A stretch of DNA of 64,000 bases, taken from the NCBI GenBank assembly GCA_023512835.1, contig CM042085.1, forward strand, positions 9,470,062 to 9,534,061, written 5' to 3'. This DNA is from Taxillus chinensis. Taxonomy: Eukaryota > Streptophyta > Magnoliopsida > Santalales > Loranthaceae. The notes under the pieces are model-generated. The model did not search any database. It was not told where the DNA came from and saw only the letters and a list, made by a program, of their open reading frames with translations. Both the position numbers and the translations under genes were made by a program. This document shows, piece after piece, positions 46,441-56,891 of the stretch (its first letter is position 1; each line of letters begins with the position of its first letter).

Positions 46441-47020
46441 TTTGACTCTTCACACCAACTTCAAGGGTATAACTACTTGTCCACGTCCACGGTTAGGGAG
46501 GAAGGTGAGATAGTTCTTGTAATTCACAATAGCTTCAAGGAAGAAGATCTATTGATGCATAAGAACTTCCAACACCTTCTTTTGTCAAGAAGCTCTAACA
46601 TGGAATTAATCCACCATATAAAAAAAGGCATCATAACGAAATAGTGTCATATATAATATGTATTTGGAACTCTTTAATTTTTTGATAAATTGTTAGAGGG
46701 CATAAAATTACCTATTATATAATATATAAAATTGATTTTATATAATTTATTATATATTATATATTTATATTAAATTTAGTGAAAATGGATTTTATTAATT
46801 CAAATTAATTTTCAATTCTAGTTTTACCTAATCAAAATGATTTTAGATAAACTCTTGATTATGTCAATTATTTGATTTTCAACTAAAATTTGTCATATAA
46901 GAAGTGATATCTCTCAAAACCTAAAATGGAATTGTCATAAAAAAACAAATCCAGACATTAATTATCAATTGATTTTATTTTAGTAGTTATGAGTTATGGC
47001 CCAAAACTAACAAACAAATT
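46441..47020. other. AT-rich spacer, no gene recognised
   Basis: A 69-codon plus-strand open frame at 46435-46644 has ordinary composition but matches nothing I know and begins at the repeat edge. I do not call it a gene. Confidence 0.4.
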
Positions 47021-47034
47021 GATAAACACCCCAA

Positions 47035-49058
47035 CCATGCTCGCGCGCCCTAGCCAGCCCAGACACCTGAAAATTTAGCAAAATATAATGCTTCCATTGA
47101 GTTTTGAACCTAAGACCCACCCCTTGCATATGCAACTGTTAAACCATTGGGCTAACTCTACGTTGTTATTTAAACTTATGTAAATGATATATGTACTTAT
47201 CATATCACATATAAATAATAATAATTATGATAATTATAATAATATTATTAATATAATATTAATATTAATATTAATATTAATATTAATAAAGAGCACATGC
47301 TTTATTTTAAAAAAAGTAATTACAAAGTATATATATTGTATTATAATAAAAACTAAATGTACTATTATTATTTTGATATAAAATACAAATTAATTAGTTT
47401 TAAATTTATTAATAAATCGATTTATGATTAGGTAATCCAATCAAATATGATTTGATTAAAAATATATTAATATTTAAATTACTAAATCATTTACATATTT
47501 TATTACTTTTAATTCAAATATAAAATACATAATATCAAATGTCAAAAAACTCAAAACTTAATCTCACCGTGGATGACTCATATGATGCATAAAATAAATT
47601 AAGGATACTAGTCATATTAATTTGATTGAAATTAAGTTTTAAAATTATTAATATGTTGATTTAAAACTAAATGATCAAATCAAATATTATTGGATTGATA
47701 AATACATTTATATATGAACTTGTAATATTATTTACATGATTTATTACTTAAGCTTTTAACCCAAATATGAAATAATACTATCAAAGGTCAAAACTTACTC
47801 TCACTGTGTATTTTTTTTAGTATATGAACTTGTTAGTATTATTTAATTAAATAATAACATTAGTTATAATAATAATAATAGTATATATATACTTATCATA
47901 TCAAATAATATATATATATATATATATACATATATATACATTTACACTCAATAACTAGTATTATATAAAAATAATCATATTATTGTATTACTTATAACAA
48001 AAATAAGTTTTAATTACATTAAGAAAAACAAATTTGAGAAACATTACTTTTCATAATATTGTATTACTTATAACAAAAATAATATGATAACTATATTATA
48101 TAATTATATTAATTATGTTTTCACTAATGTATTATCATTTATTACCAATTATAATTGTATTATTTAAATTATTACTACTCGATATTCAAGTTATTACTTA
48201 TTAATTATAATTATATATATATATATAATGATAATTATATAACTATATATATATATCATATATAACATAAGTAATATGATAATTATTGAGTATCTAAAAT
48301 CTAATAATTGATGTAAGGGAGTTCGTTGATAATTATATATGTCATAGATGATTATTGTTACTATATTTACATAATTAGTAAATATACTTTAAATTTGACA
48401 TATAAATAATATTAGTAGCAATAATAATATTAATAAGTAAATGTTTTGCTTTAAAAGGAATATCAATTACAAAGTATATATACTTATATTTTAATAAAAA
48501 TAACACTGAAAAGTAGAAATACTATTTTAATATAAAATATAAGTGATATAATTGTATAGTATATTAGTTTAAACTAATATATTACGTATGACATAAGTAA
48601 TATTATAATTATTCAACAAATAATATTTAATTATATTATTTAGTATTAAATCAAAATATTAATATTTTTCAAAACTAAATTTACATATAATTAATGTCTA
48701 TCTATAAATTATTTTATTTATGATTTGAGTTATATATTGTGAGAGTGACTTTAACTTTTGATAGTATGTATTTCATATGTAAGTTAAAAGTAATAAAATA
48801 TGTAAATGATATTATTAGTTTAAATATTAATACATTTTCATTCAAAAATATTTGATTGGATCACCTAATCATAAATCAAATTATTAATAAATTAAAAACT
48901 AAATTTGAATCTAATTAATTTGTATTTTATATCAAAATAAAAATAGTACATTTAGTTTCTATTATAATACAAACATATATACTTTGTAATTATTTTTTTT
49001 AAATAAAGTATGCACTATTTATTAATAATAATAATAATATTATTATTTATATGTGATA

Positions 49059-49096
<38 letters not shown>

Positions 49097-49245
49097 TTTA
49101 TATAAATTTAAACAGCAAAGTAGAGTTAGCCTGATGATTAGATAACTGCACATCAAGGGGTAGATCTTGGGTTCAAAACTTAGTGGAAACATTATATTTT
49201 GTTAAATTTTTAGGCGGCTGGGCATTATGGGCGGGGGGCGGATAA
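47035..49245. mobile_element. 2.2-kb long-inverted-repeat element with tRNA-like ends
   Basis: Left arm about 47035-47560 and right arm about 48730-49245 are inverted copies. Outer blocks are AAAATTTAGCAAAATATAATG versus its complement, then TTTTGAACC(T/C)AAGA, then CCAATCAAATATGATTTGAT. Arms exceed 500 bp. A further, diverged direct copy of part of the left arm lies at about 47600-47815. Between the arms is AT-rich DNA without a transposase. Long arms without coding capacity fit a foldback or MULE-type non-autonomous element. No target duplication was fixed. Confidence 0.6.
49115..49185 (+). repeat. tRNA-like (SINE-head-like) segment in the right arm
   Basis: GTTAGCCTGATGATTAGATAA followed after about 25 bases by CTTGGGTTCAAAACTT resembles pol III A- and B-box spacing (compare box B GGTTCGAATCC, which has two or three mismatches here). 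The mirror copy is at 47080-47160 on the minus strand. It may be a SINE head carried in each arm. The B box is degenerate, so activity is unlikely. Confidence 0.3.
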
Positions 49246-49584
49246 GTAATATATGTTGATAGGAGTAAGATTAAAACTTGAATTTTAGATCAAAGATACA
49301 ACTACAAAGCTTTTATATGAAAAATATGTCACTAATATCAGTTGTAAAATGTTCATATAATGTTTGATACATGGTTCAAAAAAGATAAAATTACTGTGTG
49401 CTCTTTTGTTTTATTGTAATACATGTTTTCATATGCAAAAAGAAAAAGCGAGTAACATTGACAACAAACATGAGACACAAATCTATTAGTTTCAATGTGT
49501 CAAGTGATACAAGTTGTAAACTAATAAATAAAAGATTTTTTTTACAAAAATACCATGTTTTAAGAAATATAAAATATCACATCT

Positions 49585-49910
49585 TTGAGCGGTGTGGGCG
49601 CTGGAGGGGAGGTGATGGGAGAGGATGAGATGGGAGGAGTGGAGAGCGACGGGGGGTGGTGCGGCTGCTGGGGGAGGGGAAGTCATCGCCGTGGGGAGGA
49701 AAATCCGCCAGCCGCCACTGGAGGGGGGAGGGAAAGGCATGCGACTGATAGACTAGAGAGGAGCTGCATTGGGGGGTGGCGTAAGACTACGAGCCAACGT
49801 AGGGACTGGGTTAAAAACTTATTTGCTTTGTTAAGACGACATCAACAGCCAAAACAAAAGCTAAAGTCATATTTATCTTTTTTTTTGCTTTCACTAATGG
49901 TTTATATAAT
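49585..49910. repeat. G-rich patch and repeat edge
   Basis: Strongly G-rich from 49585 to about 49770. It is followed by ACATCAACAGC...AAAGCTAAAGTCATATTTA (49846-49900), which reappears as a direct repeat at 51600-51650. No gene is recognisable. Confidence 0.45.
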
Positions 49911-50118
49911 GCATTAGAGCATCTCCAACCTTTTTTAGCTAAAATGGGTATCTAGAACTACATTAAGCTTGCTATAGTATCACTTTAGTTAATGTTACTC
50001 TAATCCTATATCATTTATATTTTTACTTAAAATTTATTTTTTCCAAACTACCCTCGACCAAACCAATCAAAGCCTTCCCTTCCTACGCCCTGCTTGCATT
50101 TAGTGACCTCGAAGAAAA

Positions 50119-50424
50119 ATGGGCGTGACTTCTTCTGCCTGTCAGAAGCTCTTCCAAATGGGCACTAAGATCGTCGCCGTCGGCCGCAACTACGTCACTT
50201 ACGCCAATGAGCTTTGCAACGCCATCCCTAATGTACCGTCGCAATCTATAAATCTGCATACGAACTCAATTCCAACACCAAGTTTGTGGTTTGTCTGAAT
50301 CGATTAGCGAGCGTGCGCGTTTGAAATTTAGGAACCGGTGTTGTTTCTGAAGCCAACCACTTTGCACCTGTCGAATGGGGGAACAATCAAAGTTTCGGAT
50401 CCCTTGGTGTCGTTGAGAAATAGG
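50119..50424 (+). pseudogene. FAHD1-like (acylpyruvase) gene fragment, exons 1-2
   Basis: Exon 1 (50119-50232) encodes 38 residues from ATG: a KLFQMGTKIVAVGRNYVTYA block, then NELCNAIPN. This matches the N-terminus of FAHD1-type fumarylacetoacetate-hydrolase-domain proteins (GTKIVGVGRNY...ELGNAVPKEPVLFLKP). A GT donor follows. The second exon begins after TTTAG at 50332 with EPVLFLKPTT and NGGTIKVSDPLVSL, then loses similarity near 50424 and meets a stop. The catalytic Glu/Asp metal ligands further downstream are absent. FAHD1 enzymes are mitochondrial acylpyruvases/oxaloacetate decarboxylases. This copy cannot make one. The retained intron indicates a DNA-level copy rather than a processed one. 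Confidence 0.7.
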
Positions 50425-50685
50425 ATCAGGTGGAGAGACTTATTGGGGTGTTGAGAAATGAGAATGGAGGGAACAACAGATTAAGGCTAAGCGTGCACGC
50501 ATGTCAATAAATAAATAAATAAATGTGGGATCAATTGTGTTGAATTAAAGGCACGAACACAGGTTGATAGGAGAGGGGTCTAGAAATGGTGGGTTAGAAA
50601 CAGAGAGAGAGAGACCTATATCTATGATTGGGGTTGGGCGATGTGACCACGGGCTTGGGGGGTTCAGACGGCAATCGCATGCTTG

Positions 50686-51304
50686 GAGGGTATCAAGAAA
50701 GCGTAACGAAAAGAGAAAAAAAGACTTTTCACTATATTATTAATTACAGCATTACAGTTCCGTATTTATAGAAAGAAGTAATTTGGGTATTTACAAAACT
50801 AACCCTAATACGCCCCCTCAAAATGGCACATATGCATTGTATACGACCATCTTGTGTAAAAGGGAAAAGAAAATAGTAGACGATAAGGGTTTAGTAGACA
50901 AATCAGCTAATTGATCATGTGTAAACAAATCAGCTAATTGATCCTGTGACCGAACAGGAAGCAGACGAAAAGAACCGGAAGTCACCCTACCACAGACGAA
51001 GTGATAGTCTATTTCAATGTGTTTGGTCCATTTGTGAAACTTCGGATTATAGGCGATGTGGATTGCCGCTTGACTGTCGCAAAATAGCGAAGGAACAGGA
51101 GCACTCGGTGTCTGAAAATCGCAAAGTAATTGTTGGAGCCATATGAGTTCTGCCGCAACCGATGCCATAGCCCGATACCATATCAAGAAAGCATAACAAA
51201 AAGAGAAAAAAAAAGACTTTTCACTATATTATTGATTAAAACATTACAGTTCCATATTTATAGAAAGAATTACTTGGTATTTAACAAACTACCCTAAAAG
51301 AGGG
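50686..51304 (-). mobile_element. 609-bp miniature Ty1/copia element (TRIM-like)
   Basis: Near-identical direct repeats of about 120 bp lie at 50691-50810 and 51181-51299 (shared: TATCAAGAAAGC, GACTTTTCACTATATTATT, TATTTATAGAAAGAA). GAGGG flanks the whole (50686-50690 and 51300-51304). On the minus strand a primer-site-like TGGTATCGGGC (51180-51170) follows the first LTR, and a polypurine tract TTTTGAGGGGGCG precedes the second (50823-50811). The 370-bp interior encodes only the end of copia RNase H. So everything from gag to RT is missing, yet all cis signals for mobilisation are present. Confidence 0.85.
50818..51186 (-). pseudogene. Copia RNase H C-terminal fragment
   Basis: An open frame of 122 codons on the minus strand. 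The blocks YRAMASVAAELIWLQQLL, LFCDSQAAIHIAYNPKFH, TKHIEIDYHFV and QLADLFT are the conserved C-terminus of copia RNase H, including the CDSQAA motif. The phrase DQLADLFTHDQLADLSTKPL contains a short internal duplication. The fragment joins directly to the primer site, so no start codon context or upstream pol remains. Confidence 0.85.
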
Positions 51305-51560
51305 ATAAGGGGCAATGCGATTGGGGGGATGGGGAGGCACGATGGGGGGATTGGGGGTTCGGACGGCGACAAGGGGATGAGGGGGGAGATGTGACGGGGG
51401 ATTGGGGGGCAACGTGAGGCAAGCTGTGGGATGGGGGGGCGGTTCGGATGGTGACAGTGGATGAGAGGGGAGACGCGACGGGGGAATAGGGGATGGCAAC
51501 GTGTGGTAGGCTTGGACACAGGGAGATGCGATGGGAAAAGGAGGGAACAGGACGCAAGAG
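51300..51560 (+). repeat. G-rich imperfect tandem repeat
   Basis: Two diverged units of about 120-130 bases share TTCGGA(C/T)GG(C/T)GACA...GGATGAG...GGGGAGA...GACGGGGG. Many runs of four to seven G lie on the plus strand, giving G-quadruplex potential. Pro-rich frames on the minus strand come from this composition. Confidence 0.65.
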
Positions 51561-51780
51561 AGGGATGAAATTGGAATTCATTTTTATTTGCTGATGTGAT
51601 ATCAACAGCAAAAGCTAAAGCTAAAGTCATATTTAGCTTTTTTTTAACTTTTGTTGGTGATTTAACTAATACATTGGAGAAAACTTTAAAGTAAATATAA
51701 CTTTTCCTTTTCCTTTTGTTATCATATTGGAGATATTGCTATTGCTTTTAATGATGGGTTAGAGTTAGAGATGTTCTTAT

Positions 51781-54140
51781 ACTATTATTTTTTTATTTTA
51801 TATTATTTTAACTTTCAAGAAAACAAAAATTGATAAATCAAATCAATCCACTGATTCAAACCGAATCAAACCAAACTGAATCAGTTTGATCCGATTTAAT
51901 TTAGTTCAAACAATAAATTTAATTTGATTTTATTCAAATCAAAAATATATCAAATTAATTTAAAAAATAACTTAAGCGGATTTAAATTAAATCGATTTTA
52001 CCTCTAACCCAAATAATTATATGACAATTTAAAAGACAATAAACAAAGAGACATAATAGCGACCAGAAGATTCTCGGCGCGCAAAATCATATCATAATTT
52101 TTGGTTTGTTCATTTCAAATATTGCGCACTTCTAAGAGGATGCTGGTGGGAGTATACGATCGGTCTTCATGAAAGCATGGGCATCCTAATGGGGAATCCT
52201 AGGCAACTTTAGAAAAAATGTATTATATTAATAATTGTTTTTTATGATTGTGCTGAGTAACTGTAATTAACTATTATACACATGCATTGATAGTTCCTAA
52301 GTAAATGTTGCAGTAAGAATTCTACGATGTTTGAGAAATCGAAGTGTAAAATAATGAACACATACGTACGTACGTCAGACAGGAAGTACAATCAATGGTA
52401 ATATATAACCCAAGTCGCCTGTATCAGACTCACATTTTATGATAATAGTTAAATGGATTAATGTTGACGAATAAGCTCGTGTTTATTTTGACAAAAAAAA
52501 AATTTATGTTCATTGATATCTACAAATAATATTATAATATTTATAAATATGTCTGTAAATATTCATGAATTATGCGTAAATATCGTTAAAAATTATTTAT
52601 AATAAAAAATTAACAAATCAATTAATATGTATAAAAATTATTTTATTAAATATAATTTAATAAGTATATACTTTTATATTATTATTATAAAAAAATATTT
52701 TTAATTTTTATTATTATTACTATTAATTATTATAATATTTTCGTGAACTACATATAATAATTGTTTGAACATATTAAACAAAAATAACATAATCTAATAG
52801 TTAATTTTTTTTTGGATAAGTTTACGGTGTAATTTTTTTTACAAATTTTTATGATTTTGTAATTGCGTTCGTAAATGTTTGTAAACAAGTTTGTGAACAA
52901 ATGTTCGTGAACATTCGTGAACAATAGAGTGACGTTCGTTTACAATCATGAACATCATAGTTTAAAGCTTGTATTCGATTTGTTTTGTTAATAAATAGTA
53001 ACAAATACGTTAGAAAATCTTACTATTTAAATCGATTTGATTTATTTATGGCACTAGTCAGAATAGATTTAAGGTAGAATTTAACTTTCGCTGCTAATAC
53101 TAAACTAGCTAGTAGTAACATAATTAACAAATCAGGAAATTGTTTTAAATAAAATGAGTGTTATATAAGCGGCCCGGTTCTGTTATTTTCTTTTATTTTT
53201 TCATGATTCCCTTAATTAGTATACTGCATCTACCGATCAGTAAGTAATTCAGTGTACCGCCACTTCTGAAACACCATGCATGCAAAATGCTCGTTGCGTT
53301 TTTATGTGTGTGTCTAGCTAATCAGATGTTCCCTGTGGTTGTGATGAATCTCTATGCGTACGCATTTTCATTGCTTTTTGCAGCTTAATTAATTAAACTT
53401 GTATATTCGGATGATTTAAGCTATTAATTAAATTTAACGAGGATATGTTTAATTATTTATTTACTTATTTGGATAAAATAAAATAAACTATAATATATGC
53501 TCTAATTTAGTTACAATATATGCACACCACAAAAAATAACATCTATGGCTGCGCAGCATGTTTGTGTCAATGGATTTAAATTCTATGGCATGCCTTGATA
53601 TATATATATATATCATATTTTATTTTATTTATTTTCTTTTTGTTAACGGGCGCAATCCGGGCAGCTCACCCGCAATTTAAGTGGGTATGGAATCGGTGTA
53701 GCACTACAACTAATCTAAAGGGAGTACATTGCCCCTTTCTACTTAGTACATATCAGCAGCCCGATGATTAACGTACTTATGTAATTCATGATCACACGGC
53801 ATGTTGACATGTAGCATTTATATTATCACCAAGATATGTATTTCTAATTTCATTAATATAATATATCAACACTGGGCTATGATATATACCAACTTTCACT
53901 CACCAATGAACAATTCTATATTGTGCAGTGTAGTCTCTTCACTATTATTTGATTTTATTTTTTTTTAAATAAGAATATCAATCACGATTTGAAAAGATGA
54001 TGGACTACACCACACACACGATTTATATAAGAATACAAGATTTACGTGATTTTCCAATACCGAATACGGAGCGACGGCATTACTGTTTCGTATTATCTTC
54101 TTGAATATTATATCATTTAGGATTTACGTCGAAAGGAATA
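51781..54140. other. AT-rich intergenic spacer
   Basis: No gene recognised. A less AT-rich patch lies at 53640-53770. Diverged repeated words (TTCGTGAAC, TTTGTAAAC) occur near 52860-52940. Confidence 0.5.
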
Positions 54141-54295
54141 TATATATATAGTCGTCCTATTCGTTCACGTTCGGTTGCTCCGCTTCATTCCCTTGACCGG
54201 TCTTTTGCTGGTATCTCTCATACATCATATATGAGCCACATATTCCAACACAATTTATAGCATTGCTCTAAAACAATAGATACGAGTTTAGAATG

Positions 54296-54376
54296 GCATG
54301 CAAATCCGAAATCACAGCATTGGAGCAAGAACAGCGTGAATGCTTTGAGCTCTTCGATTACTTCACCAGTGTCCAG
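54296..54376 (+). CDS. Candidate first exon of an unrecognised gene
   Basis: ATG at 54296 opens a frame encoding MACKSEITALEQEQRECF and then ELFDYFTSVQ, ending at a consensus donor (CAG/GTAAGC at about 54379). About 155 bases upstream, ATATATATAG (54140-54149) could be a TATA box, and the intervening leader is of ordinary composition. The peptide has the feel of a real acidic helical N-terminus, but I find no continuing exon with confidence in the next 1.5 kb. It could be the start of a gene with a long intron, a broken gene, or chance. Confidence 0.25.
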
Positions 54377-54379
54377 GTA

Positions 54380-55980
54380 AGCTAATTTATATATAAAAAA
54401 TATATATTCAGGCAGCTCTAGTACTGCACTGCAATTGGTAGTGGTGCTCTTCTCAGTGCCCTTTAAGGCATCAACCCACGTGATGTCACTTTGTTGTTCT
54501 GGGTTTTTGTGTGCTTCTCAGTTCTCACATAATTCATATTTATATATAAAATTACCCTGGATATATAGTGGATGGCGCTTGCCCACGTAAATTTTGGTTT
54601 AGGCCAATTTTTGGGTGCACCAGCACCAACACTCTCGTCTTTGCTTTGAATGTAGGTTACACAAATAAATGTCATTGTGAATTGTGATAACTTATCTCTT
54701 CAAGCCCGAATACGTAACTTATCGGTCCATGACTTTGTTAAAAAACAAATAAATGAAAAGTCATCCCATAGTTAATAGTTCTAAGGATTTGAAAATAAAT
54801 CCATGTCTTTATTATTGAATTATATCAAATTGGTCTTGAGGCAGTTTTTTTTTGTTCATTCTTCTCGGTTTCTTATTAATTAATCAATCATGTATTAATT
54901 AATTTAGTCGCAGGAGTTTTAAACTTTTAATGATAAATTAATAAAACAAATTTAAATTTTATGTAAAATGCATATAGTATATTATTGTAATAAATACAAG
55001 CACGATTTTTGGGAAAAGAGAGTGATACATTTGTATTTTTATATATTATTATATTTGAGTCTATGTACATAAATATGATAACATAAAATTTTATTTATTA
55101 TTAAATAATACCGATATTATTTGTTAAATCTCTTAAATAGATTTAAACATATATTAAATTAAGAAATATATTAAAAAGATAGAGAATGGGTGATTATAAA
55201 ATAAAGAAGAAGAAGACAAAGTAGGACGGGAAGAAAAAAAAGAAGGTGGCACTATTATGAAGGTGGAGTGGAACTAATACCCAAGGGTATGTTTGGTTGG
55301 GTTATAGTATTAGAAACTGAAAACAAGAAATGTTTATTTTTATTTTATAACGAAAAAGAGTTAAAACAAACTTGTCCTATTTTACGATTCCATCTTTTTA
55401 CATGAAAATTTAAAATTATTAATAATTTAACATTCTTTTTGTTTTAAATTTGGCTTCAATTATATTTACAAGGGATATTTTAATATTTTATTTATTTATA
55501 ATGGGATGATAAGATTTAAAAAATTATATGACATACCAACTTATCACTTATATCTAAAAGTAACTACATCAAATCTTATATAATGAAGTTTTCTTTATAA
55601 TTTAGGGATGAATCTTATAATTTTGGTAAAAAATAATTTACATTAGGTTATCTAAAATAGAGTTTAACAATATAAATGAGAGAAAATATCTATATTTTAA
55701 ATTACTATTTTAAAATATTTCATGACATATGTGCGTGCATTTTTAATTTGTTGTAAAAGAGATGAAAAAAATAATAAATACAAATTTTAAAAAATAATTT
55801 AAAAGAATATAGATAAGAATAGAAAATAATTTGGCATTGTATCTATGGGATAACAACGGATCGGGTTGGGTCCGGATACTGCCCGACCCGAACGTGCTCT
55901 GATTCGATTGTTTTAGTTCTTCGGGTCTGGTCGGATGAGGCAAAGTATTTTACCTTAAATTTATTTAAAAATATGATACG
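54380..55980. other. AT-rich spacer or intron, no gene recognised
   Basis: A small patch of mixed composition at 54420-54710 is followed by AT-rich DNA. No coding homology is visible. If the exon at 54296 is real, part of this would be its first intron. Confidence 0.4.
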
Positions 55981-55987
55981 ATTAATC

Positions 55988-56300
55988 TGAGAGAAAAAGA
56001 AAGGAATGAAGGTAGAACAAAGAAGGAAAGGAATTGTTGCTATTTTTCATAACCTTTATTCCAATATCTACTGCCTAAATAGGCACGCTTACAGCCAACT
56101 CCAAGAAAATAACAAAGAGTCGGGAGCAATCGTTTAAACAATTACGAAATAGGAGCTAAGTTGTTATGCCAGCTAACTTATTGACTAAATCAAAAACATT
56201 ATAGATTAATTCAAAAAACAACACCCAGCTTGCATATCCTATCCAAAACCGAGTTGGCGTGCACGTGCTTGTGTACTGCTGCTAGGGAGAGCTCGTATCA
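55988..56300 (-). mobile_element. Candidate solo LTR related to the chromovirus at 56.6 kb
   Basis: This sequence starts TGAGAGAAAAAGAAAGG and ends GAGCTCGTATCA. It shares layout with the 301-bp LTR at 56591-56891 (purine-rich start, TTTATTCCAATATCTACTGCCTAAATAGGC versus TTTATTCCACATCTCCTTGGC, and the ending CGTATCA). Flanking pentamers TAATC and TATCA do not match, so the ends are provisional. Confidence 0.4.
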
Positions 56301-56590
56301 TATCAAAATACCAGATTGAAATGAGTCGGATAAAATCTGAACCCAGCCTGATAGCCTACCGAGACAGAACAAATGGAATGAAAACGAGGCAAATTTGTCA
56401 CCCCTAATTATATCATCAAAAATAAATACAAATGCAAAAGTCAATGAATGTTAAAATCGCCAAAATTACACGTCGTCTAATTCACCATCCCCACCTCTCC
56501 TTCACTGTTGACGTTGTCGCCCCCCTCTATCGCATGCTTTGCCATCCCTACCCCTCCTTCCCTATTGACATTGTTGCACCCCTCTCCCTC

Positions 56591-56891
56591 TGATGAAGAA
56601 TTTGGGTAAGAAATTCTGGGCGGAAAGAACAGAGGTTTTAAGAGAAGAGAGGATTTGTAATTATTGTCATATCTTTATTCCACATCTCCTTGGCTATTAA
56701 TAAACCACGTCAAGATATGATAAATAGAATTAACATAAAAATAACAGCATGATGTTGTACAAATTAAGGACACCATTTATTGAAAAAAATAGCTAAGCAT
56801 ATAAGAACTGATATTCCCGCCATCGCTTTCCCACCACCGCTTGACTAGGAGAGAGGAGAGAACAAGGCCGCTTGACTAGGGGAACGTATCA
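56591..56891 (-). repeat. Chromovirus 3' LTR
   Basis: This is the downstream LTR in element orientation. It is bounded by the target duplication at 56586-56590 and by the polypurine tract at 56892-56904. Confidence 0.9.

Larger units (their letters stand above)
49912..51780. mobile_element. Possible DNA transposon carrying a FAHD1 fragment
   Basis: The left end TTAGAGCATCTCCAACC (about 49913) and the reverse complement of the right end, TAAGAACATCTCTAAC (about 51779), form a degenerate inverted repeat of the widespread plant type AGAGCATCTCCAA. Inside are the FAHD1-like exons (50119-50424), the 609-bp copia miniature (50691-51299) and G-rich repeats. No target duplication was found and the superfamily is unassigned. 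The composite structure is inference. Confidence 0.35.

Noticed and set aside
46435..46644. 69-codon frame as a gene
   Set aside because: It starts at the edge of an LTR-type repeat, has no homologue I know and no splice or promoter context.
51281..51630. Pro-rich minus-strand frames
   Set aside because: These are translations of the G-rich imperfect repeat. Two phases are equally open.
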